DNA from: Deltaproteobacteria bacterium
GTDB lineage: Bacteria > Myxococcota > Myxococcia > Myxococcales > 40CM-4-68-19
Length of the DNA: 14,078 nucleotides
Assembly: GCA_018266095.1 (NCBI GenBank)
Contig: JAFEBC010000548.1
Coordinates: 1-14,078 of the forward strand
Reading direction: 5' to 3'
The first letter of the stretch is position 1; the number at the start of each line of letters is the position of its first letter. The notes beneath the pieces were generated by a model. It saw only the letters and a program-made list of their open reading frames with translations. It did not search any database and was not told where the DNA came from. Shown here piece by piece: positions 7,370-13,205 of the stretch. A program made the position numbers and the translations under genes.

Positions 7370-8008
7370 TCAACGTGCGATTGCGAAATAGACGAGCCCC
7401 CGGCCCGGGACGGCGATCCCTTCGCTCGCGTCCGGGCGACGTGGATCGTTGGCGATCTTGAGGTCGATCTGGAAGGCGCGTTCGAGGTCGAGCAGCGCCG
7501 CATCGAAGCGCTCGCGGGACTCGCCGGTCTGGGCCAGCGCGAGCTTTCGGGCCTCTGGGATCGGAACCATGCCTCCGTGCCGGCCGTTGCGATCGGCATC
7601 CCGGATCGAGGTCAAGATGACCGTGGCATCCAAGTGTCCTCGGGATGCAGCGGACACCGGGGGCGCGGCGGGCGAGCCCTGTCCAAGGAGGGTCCTCTCC
7701 AGTTGGTCGATGCGCGCCAGCAACCTCGCTTCCACAGCAGCAAGCTCGACCGCGGTGACCGGCGCGGGCTTTGCGGTGCGAGGCTTGGCCTGCTTTGGCT
7801 GTTTGGGCGGCTTGAGGGCGAGTTTCCCCTCTGCGCTGAGCACGAACGCCGTCTGTTTTGCCTTCGCGCGACCGATCAACACGGCCTGCAGCAACCCGCG
7901 AGTCGCGAGCGCTGAGAGTGCTTCCCGAGTTGAGTCGTCGGGAACCAGCTTCTTTGTGTCCTTGACCAGGACCAGGAGGGCGAGGTCGCTGGGGCTCAGT
8001 GGATCCAT
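7370..8008 (-). CDS. Putative winged-helix DNA-binding protein, first gene of the three-gene operon
   Basis: 212 residues, no recognised family. Residues 1-65 have the helix-helix-helix-strand-strand rhythm of a winged helix (L-S-P-S-D-L-A-L-L-V-L-V, then S-T-R-E-A-L-S-A-L-A-T-R-G-L-L, then two strands T-A-F-V-L-S and K-L-A-L-K). A Lys/Pro-rich basic linker (67-84) and a predicted coiled coil (86-108) follow. A second compact domain occupies 125-212 and ends G-I-A-V-P-G-R-G-L-V-Y-F-A-I, also winged-helix-like. This suggests a DNA-binding or bridging adaptor that may dimerise through the coiled coil. The following ATPase gene starts after only 13 bases, so the two are surely co-transcribed. 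A -10-like TAGTAT sits six bases before the ATG. The domain assignments are read by eye and are inferences. Confidence 0.75.
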   Translation of the reverse strand: MDPLSPSDLALLVLVKDTKKLVPDDSTREALSALATRGLLQAVLIGRAKAKQTAFVLSAEGKLALKPPKQPKQAKPRTAKPAPVTAVELAAVEARLLARIDQLERTLLGQGSPAAPPVSAASRGHLDATVILTSIRDADRNGRHGGMVPIPEARKLALAQTGESRERFDAALLDLERAFQIDLKIANDPRRPDASEGIAVPGRGLVYFAIAR

Positions 8009-8014
8009 GCGCGG

Positions 8015-8020
8015 ATACTA
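8015..8020 (-). promoter_or_regulatory. Candidate -10 element for the three-gene operon (leaderless start)
   Basis: On the minus strand TAGTAT (four of six consensus bases) lies six bases upstream of the ATG at 8008, so transcription would start at or next to the start codon. No ribosome binding site is visible before that ATG. No convincing -35 is present; the upstream 8026-8046 segment instead holds a GGGGT/ACCCC inverted repeat. Read-through from the NtrC-type regulator gene, which ends 46 bases upstream, is an alternative. Confidence 0.35.
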
Positions 8021-8025
8021 CATGG

Positions 8026-8046
8026 GGGGTCTGACATTGGAACCCC
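8026..8046 (-). terminator. Weak inverted repeat between the regulator gene and the three-gene operon
   Basis: GGGGT (8026-8030) and ACCCC (8042-8046) can form a five-base-pair stem with an 11-base loop in the 46-base gap after the regulator stop. There is no T-tract. It could be a weak terminator, an operator overlapping the operon promoter, or chance in GC-rich DNA. Confidence 0.2.
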
Positions 8047-8054
8047 GCGTGACT

Positions 8055-9458
8055 CTACGTCCCCGTCCCCTGCAGCCCGTACTTCTTGATCTTGTCGATG
8101 AGCGTCACCCGGCTCGTCCCCAGCCGCCGCGCCGCCTCGCTCTGATTTCCCCCCGCGTTCGCCAGCGCCCGCGCGATGAGCCCGCGCTCGAACGCCTCGA
8201 CCTGCTCGCGCAAGGACAGCGCGTTGTCCGCGGCAGGCGGCTCGGCGTCCAGGTCGATCCCGCCCGGCGGCGTGGTGACCGACACCGGCGCGGCAGCGAG
8301 GTTCGTCACCTGCGGCACGCCCGTCAGCGCCTCGAGGCCCAACGTGCCCGACGGCGCCAGCGCGATCATGCGCGCGATGGTGTTCTCCAGCTCGCGCACG
8401 TTGCCCGGCCACTCCGACTGCGCCAGCCGCTCGACCAGCGCGGGCGAGAGCTTCACGTCGCTGATGCCGAAGCGCTCGCCGTAGCGCCGCCCGAACTCCA
8501 GCGCGAGGAGCGGAATGTCCTCGCGCCGCTCGCGCAGGGGCGGCACGGTCAGGTCGACCACCGCGAGCCGGTAGTACAGGTCCTCGCGGAAGCGCCCCGC
8601 CTTCACCTCGGCCTGCAGGTCGCGGTTCGTGCTGGCCACGATGCGCACGTCCACCTTCTCGACGCGGCCCGAGCCCACCGGCTGGATCTCGCCCTCCTGG
8701 ATCGCGCGCAAGAGCTTCGCCTGCACGCCCAGCGGCAGCTCGCCCACCTCGTCGAGCACCAGCGTTCCTTTGTCCGCCTGCGCGAAGAACCCGCGCCGCG
8801 CCGCGACCGCGCCCGTGAAGGCCCCGCGCGCGTGACCGAAGAGCTCGGCCTCCGCCAGATCGCCCGGGATGGCCGCGCAGTTGAAGCGCACCAGCTCCTG
8901 ATTCTTGCGCTTGCTCTGCGCGTGGATCATCGAGGCGATGAGCTCCTTGCCCGTGCCCGTCTCGCCGCGCAGGAGCACCGTCACATCGCGCGGGGCGATG
9001 CGCGCCACCGCGTCCAGCACGCGCTTCAAGCCCGTGGACTCGCCCACGATGCGCCGGCCGACCGCGACCTCGGCCTCCAGGTGCCGGTTCTGCACGCGCA
9101 GGGACCGCGCCTCGAGCGCGCGATCGACCACCAGCGCCATCTCGTCGATGTCGAACGGCTTGGTGACGTAGTCGTACGCCCCGGCCTTCATCGCCTGCAC
9201 CGCGATCTTCTCGCTGCCGTGCGCCGTCAGCAGGACCACCGGCAAGGACTCGTCGCGCTCGCGCAGCCTGGCCAGGAGCGCGAGGCCGTCCATGCCCGGC
9301 ATCGAGAGATCCGTGACCGCCGCGTCGACGCCGTCGAGCTTGGTCAGCGCCTCGGCGCCCGACGCGGCCAGCACCGCGGAGTGCCCGCGCTCCTCGAGGA
9401 CTTCCTTGAGCGTGAAGAGGACGGCCGGCTCATCGTCGACCAACAGAACGCGCGACAA
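8055..9458 (-). CDS. NtrC-family sigma54-dependent response regulator
   Basis: 467 residues in the classic three-domain layout. The receiver domain (1-120) has the acidic pocket D8-D9, phosphoacceptor D50, T78 and K100. The central AAA+ activator domain has Walker A GETGTGKE at 165-172, the sigma54-contacting loop GAFTGA at 212-217, Walker B GTLVLDE at 231-237 and W350-P-G-N-V-R-E-L. The Fis-type helix-turn-helix is at about 436-461 (G-G-N-Q-S-E-A-A-R-R-L-G-T-S-R, then K-I-K-K-Y-G-L). It would activate sigma54 promoters by ATP hydrolysis once phosphorylated. The start is TTG at 9458, supported by GAGG five bases upstream and by the family-typical S-R-V-L-L-V-D-D-E beginning. It follows the kinase gene by 24 bases, so the kinase at 9483-10922 is its likely partner. 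Targets are unknown; no sigma54 promoter was recognised in this window. Confidence 0.95.
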   Translation of the reverse strand: MSRVLLVDDEPAVLFTLKEVLEERGHSAVLAASGAEALTKLDGVDAAVTDLSMPGMDGLALLARLRERDESLPVVLLTAHGSEKIAVQAMKAGAYDYVTKPFDIDEMALVVDRALEARSLRVQNRHLEAEVAVGRRIVGESTGLKRVLDAVARIAPRDVTVLLRGETGTGKELIASMIHAQSKRKNQELVRFNCAAIPGDLAEAELFGHARGAFTGAVAARRGFFAQADKGTLVLDEVGELPLGVQAKLLRAIQEGEIQPVGSGRVEKVDVRIVASTNRDLQAEVKAGRFREDLYYRLAVVDLTVPPLRERREDIPLLALEFGRRYGERFGISDVKLSPALVERLAQSEWPGNVRELENTIARMIALAPSGTLGLEALTGVPQVTNLAAAPVSVTTPPGGIDLDAEPPAADNALSLREQVEAFERGLIARALANAGGNQSEAARRLGTSRVTLIDKIKKYGLQGTGT

Positions 9459-9482
9459 TTGGACCTCGGAGAGAAGCGCGCG

Positions 9483-10922
9483 CTAGGCCGGACGCCAGCG
9501 CCGGTGACGGTGCTTCTCGTGGTGGTGATCGTGATCGTGCCCGTGCTCATGGCGCTCGTGCCCATGGTGCTCGTGGCCCTGCTCGTGTCCGTGCCGGTGC
9601 CCGTCCCAGTCCGCCTCGCCCAGCACCGCCGGCGACAGCTCGCAGCGCGGCCGCGGCGGCTCAGGCGCGAGGATGGCCGTGGCCACCGTGCCCACGCCGG
9701 GCGTGCTCTCGTAGGTCAGTGAGCCGCCGTGCTGCACGAACACCGAGCGCGCCAGCGTCACGCCCAGGCCCGTCCCGCTCTCACGCGTGGTGAAGAACGG
9801 CGTGCCCATGCGCTCCAGCACCTCGGCCGGCATCCCGCGGCCCGTGTCCCGCACGCGCACGCGCGGCTTGCAGTCGACCTCGTCGATCTCGATCGAAATC
9901 AGCCCGCCCTCGGGCGTGGCCTCGAGCGCGTTGGCCGCGAGGTTCAGGAGCGCTTCCTTCAGCCGGCGCGGATCGGCCTGGACCCCGGCCTCGCCCGTCA
10001 CCGCGAGCTTCACGTTGGCCGCCTGCGCCCGCGCCTCCAGCACCGCGACCACCTCTTGTGCCAGCGCGCCGAGCGCCACCTGCTGCGGCTTCAGGTCCTC
10101 GAGCGGCCGCGAGAACGAGAGGTACTCGCGCAGGATGACCTCCATGCGCGCGACCTCCTTCTCCACCACCGCGAGGCGCTCCTTCATCTTCTCGTCGGCG
10201 CTCGCGCTGCGCCCCACGAGCTGCACGAGGCCCTTGATGGCGGCCAGCGGGTTCTTCAGCTCGTGCGCGACCTTGCTCCCGACCTGCTCCAGGCCGCGGG
10301 CGCGCTCCATCGCCTGCATCAAGACCTCGGCGCGGGCGCGGTGCAGCTCGCGGCCCTTCTCGGCGAACGCCTTCACCAGCGCGCTCATGTGCGCCCACAA
10401 GAGGGTCAGCGACGTGAACACCGCCAGGCCCGTCAGCGCCATGCCGTACGGCTGCGCCACCGCGGGCCCGCGGATCCACTCCGGCAAGAGCGCGAGGATC
10501 AACGTGTCGATCGCGATCGCCATCGCCGTCATGCGCGTCTGCGCGCCGCGGCCGAACACCACCAGCGACCCGACGAGCGGCGTGAGCAACGACACGATCA
10601 TCGGGCTCTGCAGACCGCCCGTGAGCGCGTAGCTCAGCGTCATCGCGGTGATCTGCCACATCTGACCGGCGAGCAGCGTGTTCGGCGTGACCTTCCGCTG
10701 CTGCTGACAGCGCATGCTCCCCGCCATCACGCAGAAGCCGACTCCGTACACCGCGCCGAGCCCCAAGACGCGCGCCCGCGGATAGCCGGACGCGGTCAGG
10801 ATCCACAGCACGGCCGCCTGGAAACAGAGCAGCACCACCGGCTTCATCCGCGCCCAACGCGAGTGCGTCTCCTCCAAGAGGATCGCGTTGCGGGTCAACG
10901 GGAGTGCGGTCGACGGGTGCAC
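9483..10922 (-). CDS. Six-transmembrane sensor histidine kinase with histidine-rich C-terminal tail
   Basis: 479 residues from the GTG at 10922, which has GGAGGG (10930-10935) seven bases upstream. A GTG at 10973 is in frame but lacks a ribosome binding site. Six hydrophobic segments lie at about 28-45, 51-69, 82-100, 105-124, 130-147 and 160-182, with little periplasmic sequence, so the signal is probably sensed in or at the membrane. The kinase core has the HisKA motif H220-E-L-K-N-P, the N box around N327 and N331, G1 D359-T-G-R-G, an F box with FFTT, and G2 GTGLG at 383-387. The last ~40 residues carry 16 histidines between about 442 and 473, mixed with Gly, Glu, Asp and Arg, unlike normal kinases and suggestive of metal binding. 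It is co-transcribed with the downstream NtrC-type regulator and should phosphorylate its D50. Confidence 0.93.
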   Translation of the reverse strand: MHPSTALPLTRNAILLEETHSRWARMKPVVLLCFQAAVLWILTASGYPRARVLGLGAVYGVGFCVMAGSMRCQQQRKVTPNTLLAGQMWQITAMTLSYALTGGLQSPMIVSLLTPLVGSLVVFGRGAQTRMTAMAIAIDTLILALLPEWIRGPAVAQPYGMALTGLAVFTSLTLLWAHMSALVKAFAEKGRELHRARAEVLMQAMERARGLEQVGSKVAHELKNPLAAIKGLVQLVGRSASADEKMKERLAVVEKEVARMEVILREYLSFSRPLEDLKPQQVALGALAQEVVAVLEARAQAANVKLAVTGEAGVQADPRRLKEALLNLAANALEATPEGGLISIEIDEVDCKPRVRVRDTGRGMPAEVLERMGTPFFTTRESGTGLGVTLARSVFVQHGGSLTYESTPGVGTVATAILAPEPPRPRCELSPAVLGEADWDGHRHGHEQGHEHHGHERHEHGHDHDHHHEKHRHRRWRPA

Positions 10923-10929
10923 ACCGCCA

Positions 10930-10935
10930 CCCTCC
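10930..10935 (-). promoter_or_regulatory. Strong ribosome binding site deciding the kinase start
   Basis: On the minus strand this reads GGAGGG and lies seven bases before the GTG at 10922. No comparable site precedes the longer GTG at 10973 or the ATG at 10946, so the shorter kinase is preferred. Confidence 0.7.
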
Positions 10936-11030
10936 GCAAGAGCCATGCCGACGATTTGATCGATTCGTCCCACGGCCGCACATCATGCGGGAATCAGGCC
11001 GAATCAGCTAGTCCCCACTCGCGCCTGCAA

Positions 11031-11058
11031 CATATCCGAGGGTGCCGCGGTGCGGCAA
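11031..11058 (-). promoter_or_regulatory. Candidate promoter of the kinase-regulator operon with overlapping dyad
   Basis: On the minus strand TTGCCG (11053-11058) and GATATG (11031-11036) are 16 bases apart. The perfect dyad TGCCGCGGTGCGGCA (11043-11057; six-base arms, three-base centre) overlaps the -35 and the spacer, a typical repressor position. Between the promoter and the kinase start, GAATCAG is repeated at 10991-10997 and 11001-11007 with ten-base periodicity. The -10 match is only three of six. Confidence 0.35.
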
Positions 11059-11082
11059 TCCGGCGCGGGTCCGTGGCGAACG

Positions 11083-11140
11083 CCCTGCAAAAGTGAAAGG
11101 ATTGTCTGGAAGGCCGACAGATCAGAGTGTCGGTGCAGGG
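11083..11140. other. Nested inverted repeats in the gap upstream of the kinase
   Basis: CCCTGCA at 11083-11089 is complementary to TGCAGGG at 11134-11140. Inside lies a second perfect six-base inverted repeat, CCGACA (11114-11119) with TGTCGG (11128-11133), loop eight bases. The two right arms are adjacent, so a two-stem structure could form in RNA or two dyad operators could be present. The gap 10923-11188 shows no reading frame that looks coding. Confidence 0.4.
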
Positions 11141-11150
11141 ATCGGGATCA

Positions 11151-11175
11151 TTGCGACGCGTACGATGTGTCGCAA
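11151..11175 (-). terminator. Hairpin after the zinc-ribbon gene
   Basis: TTGCGAC (11151-11157) and GTCGCAA (11169-11175) form a perfect seven-base-pair stem that can lengthen to ten pairs in RNA with two wobble pairs, closing on a UACGA-type loop. It begins 13 bases after the stop of the minus-strand gene at 11189. There is no T-run, so it is either a Rho-assisted terminator or an operator-like dyad. Confidence 0.4.
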
Positions 11176-11188
11176 CCCGTGACGCCGC

Positions 11189-11707
11189 TCACGGGACCAG
11201 CGCGGCCCGGAACCCCTTGCCGCCGCACACCGCGCACACGACCTGACCCTTGCCCTGCGGCATCCAGCGCGTGCCCTCGCAGCGGTCGCAGGTGCGCGCG
11301 CCCTCGGGCTTCTTCGGCAGGAGCTCGAGCAGGTCTTCCAGGCCCGTCTTTCGCGCGCCCACCACGATGACCATGTTGGCCTCGGTGCTCGTCTTCTCCT
11401 CGACGCCCTCGCCGAACCAGGTCGACTCGTCGCTCAGGATGCGGCCGTCGCTGGTCAGGTAGGTCATCGGCCCCATGCCCGGGTCGAGCAGGAAGGCGTC
11501 GTGCGCGTCCTCGAAGGCGCGCTGCTGGGCGTCGCGCGTCTCGACCATGTGCAGGGCGAGCGCCTTGATGGCGGGGAGGTCGCGGGGATCGATCGTGCGC
11601 GGCGCGGCCGGCTGCGTGTCGGGCCCGAGCGTGCGCTTGGTGGCGCGCTGGGCGTCGCGGCGGGCGCGGAGCTTCTCGAGCAGGGGCGGCGGGAGGGTGA
11701 AGGGCAT
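11189..11707 (-). CDS. Uncharacterised protein with C-terminal zinc ribbon
   Basis: 172 residues, family not recognised. The N-terminal part (1-65) is helical and charged, with L-L-E-K-L-R-A-R-R-D-A-Q-R and a long A-L-A-L-H-M-V-E-T-R-D helix. The middle (about 70-125) is mixed alpha/beta, with Y-L-T-S-D-G-R-I-L and V-I-V-V-G-A-R. The end carries two zinc knuckles, C-D-R-C-E-G-T at 139-145 and C-A-V-C-G-G-K-G at 158-165, resembling the CxxCxGxG repeats of DnaJ-type zinc ribbons; four cysteines are enough for one zinc site. A role in nucleic acid or protein binding is possible but not shown. No good ribosome binding site precedes the ATG at 11707. A strong hairpin (11714-11747) lies just upstream of it. 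It is separate from its neighbours by gaps of more than 150 bases. Confidence 0.75.
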   Translation of the reverse strand: MPFTLPPPLLEKLRARRDAQRATKRTLGPDTQPAAPRTIDPRDLPAIKALALHMVETRDAQQRAFEDAHDAFLLDPGMGPMTYLTSDGRILSDESTWFGEGVEEKTSTEANMVIVVGARKTGLEDLLELLPKKPEGARTCDRCEGTRWMPQGKGQVVCAVCGGKGFRAALVP

Positions 11708-11713
11708 CGGGGA

Positions 11714-11747
11714 GGCTTGTGCGACAGTTTTTCGTCATGCGCAAGCC
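11714..11747 (-). promoter_or_regulatory. 5'-leader hairpin of the zinc-ribbon gene
   Basis: GGCTTGTGCG (11714-11723) and TGCGCAAGCC (11738-11747) can pair over ten positions, eight Watson-Crick and two G-U, around a 14-base loop containing five T on the plus strand. It ends six bases before the start codon and would cover the ribosome entry site. It could be an RNA switch or simply a terminator for plus-strand transcripts. The remainder of the 11708-11866 gap shows nothing I can name. Confidence 0.3.
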
Positions 11748-11866
11748 AGCCGAGGCGCAGGGGGCGCGCAAAGCAGAGAGGCGTCTCGCTGCATGCGGTC
11801 CTGCGCGAGGCCGTCCTCGAGTGGATCTCTCGCGGAGACGCCGCTCCAGGCAATCACCGTTGAGGT

Positions 11867-13084
11867 TCAGGGCCCCACCTGGAACACGCAGCACGGCTGG
11901 GGATAGAGGATCGTCGGCCCGCCGTGCATCACCGTCACCTTGCCCGTGTCGGCCGCGATGAACGCGACCACCGGATAGCCCGCGCTGTCCAAGGCGAGGC
12001 TCGGTGCGCCGTGCGTCTGGTTCGTCGAGAGGATCTGCGTGTTCCAGTGCGTCGCGGCCCAGGCGTGCGTCGAGACCACGAGCTGCCAGCCGACCGCGCT
12101 CACGAACCGCTCGTAGGCGACCGTGAGCGAGCCATCGGTCCCGGCCGCGAGCGAGGGCGGGCTCGAGGCGTACCCGGTGATGGTCTCGCTGACGAAGGTG
12201 TTGGCGTTGTTGAGCCACCAGTGCTGCAGGTTGCCGAAGCCGTTCCACTCGTCGTCGTAGGTGACGATGTGCGGCGTGTTGAGGCTGTCGATGGCCATCG
12301 AGAGGCCAGGAGTGTGCGTGTTGGCCCAGCCGAGCTGGCCGACGGTGCGCACCGACCAGGAGCCGTTGGACCAGCGGTCGGCGTACTTCACGTAGTGGCC
12401 GCCGTCGAGCCAGGCGATGTGCGCGTTGTTGGCGCCGTCGTAGGCGAGCGTGAGGCCGTTGGCGCCGGCGGCGTCGGAGGTGACGGTCTCGCTCTTCCAG
12501 ACGCCGTTCACGAGGTGCGTGAAGCGGATGGTGTTGTCCTGGACATTGCTGTAACCCATCGCAATTTCAGGGGTTGTGACGAAGGACAGGCTGGTCGCGG
12601 CGTAGTTCGGCCCGTTGTTGTGGACCTGCGGGTCGATGTTCTCCGTGTACTGGTCGGTGCCGAAGATGGTCTTCACGTAGCGGGTGACGGCGTAGCCGCC
12701 TTGGAACATGACCTCGGGCTGGAAGGCGGCGTCGAGCTTCACCGTGGCGTAGCCGCCGCCGTAGCCAGCCTGCGCGAAGTACATGCCGGTGCCGTTGAAC
12801 TCGGCGTAGTGGACGATCTCCTCAGAGGTGAACGGCGCGCCGTCGACGCTCCAGGCGTGCACGAGCGCGACGTGCTCGACGCTGGTGCCGCCGCCGTCGC
12901 TGCCGCCGTAGACCGCGTGGATGGCGGTGTGACCGTCCGGGCTGGTGCCGACCGTGACGCTGGGCGTGTGCTGCGTGCGGTTGTTCAGCACGTCGGGGAT
13001 GGTCTGCGTGGTGTAGCTCGTGGCGCGCGCGGACGAGGCGAGGCCGGCACAGACGGCGAGGGCGAGGGCGGGCAGCGTGCGCAT
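11867..13084 (-). CDS. Secreted beta-propeller-like repeat protein
   Basis: 405 residues. The ATG at 13084 has GGAG six bases upstream and is followed by a clear Sec signal peptide (about 1-24: M-R-T-L-P-A-L-A-L-A-V-C-A-G-L, then cleavage near A-R-A). The frame stays open to 13177 but the signal peptide fixes the start. The mature protein has about six diverged repeats of roughly 45-60 residues, each with P-S-L-A-x-D/G-x-x-G-x-P-H-I-A/V-Y, then a polar turn, then W-x-x-E-T/V-V-type strands. Examples are G-L-T-L-A-Y-D-G-A-N-N-A-H-I-A-W and P-S-L-A-L-D-S-A-G-Y-P-V-V-A-F. This is the pattern of a six-bladed propeller of the kind found in extracellular myxobacterial proteins. It is very rich in Asn, Gly, Thr, Trp and Tyr. 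No catalytic motif is seen; binding or adhesion is a guess. It is divergent from the amidase gene. Confidence 0.82.
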   Translation of the reverse strand: MRTLPALALAVCAGLASSARATSYTTQTIPDVLNNRTQHTPSVTVGTSPDGHTAIHAVYGGSDGGGTSVEHVALVHAWSVDGAPFTSEEIVHYAEFNGTGMYFAQAGYGGGYATVKLDAAFQPEVMFQGGYAVTRYVKTIFGTDQYTENIDPQVHNNGPNYAATSLSFVTTPEIAMGYSNVQDNTIRFTHLVNGVWKSETVTSDAAGANGLTLAYDGANNAHIAWLDGGHYVKYADRWSNGSWSVRTVGQLGWANTHTPGLSMAIDSLNTPHIVTYDDEWNGFGNLQHWWLNNANTFVSETITGYASSPPSLAAGTDGSLTVAYERFVSAVGWQLVVSTHAWAATHWNTQILSTNQTHGAPSLALDSAGYPVVAFIAADTGKVTVMHGGPTILYPQPCCVFQVGP

Positions 13085-13205
13085 GCGAGGCTCCAGAGCG
13101 GGTCTGGCCTCGAAAACGCCCGTTTCCGCTGATCTTCCCTGCGGTGATGAAGGCCCGACAGATGACCGACTCGTCACGCAGGGGGGACTTCGCTAGCGTC
13201 CTCTC

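Noticed and set aside
7357..7599. An 81-codon N-terminal extension of the AAA ATPase gene.
   Set aside because: It overlaps the coding end of the upstream gene, is Arg/Ser/Pro-rich like a shadow frame, and the ATG at 7356 has its own ribosome binding site.
9500..9600. A microsatellite or CRISPR-like repeat suggested by the recurring CAT/CAC and GTG-rich DNA.
   Set aside because: The repeats are irregular, in frame, and explained by the histidine-rich end of the kinase.
7449..9722. A 757-codon open frame on the plus strand opposite the regulator and kinase genes, and similar long ones at 5917-7461, 9729-11096 and 11924-13132.
   Set aside because: They are antisense to genes with clear domains, are rich in Arg, Ala, His and Gln without any motif, and are expected from high third-position GC.
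10923..10973. The longer kinase start at GTG 10973.
   Set aside because: No ribosome binding site there, while GGAGGG stands seven bases before the GTG at 10922; the first 17 residues of the longer form add no domain.
13085..13205. A TGAC/GTCA dyad in the divergent gap between the propeller and amidase genes.
   Set aside because: Arms of only four bases with no clear promoter hexamers nearby; too weak to list.
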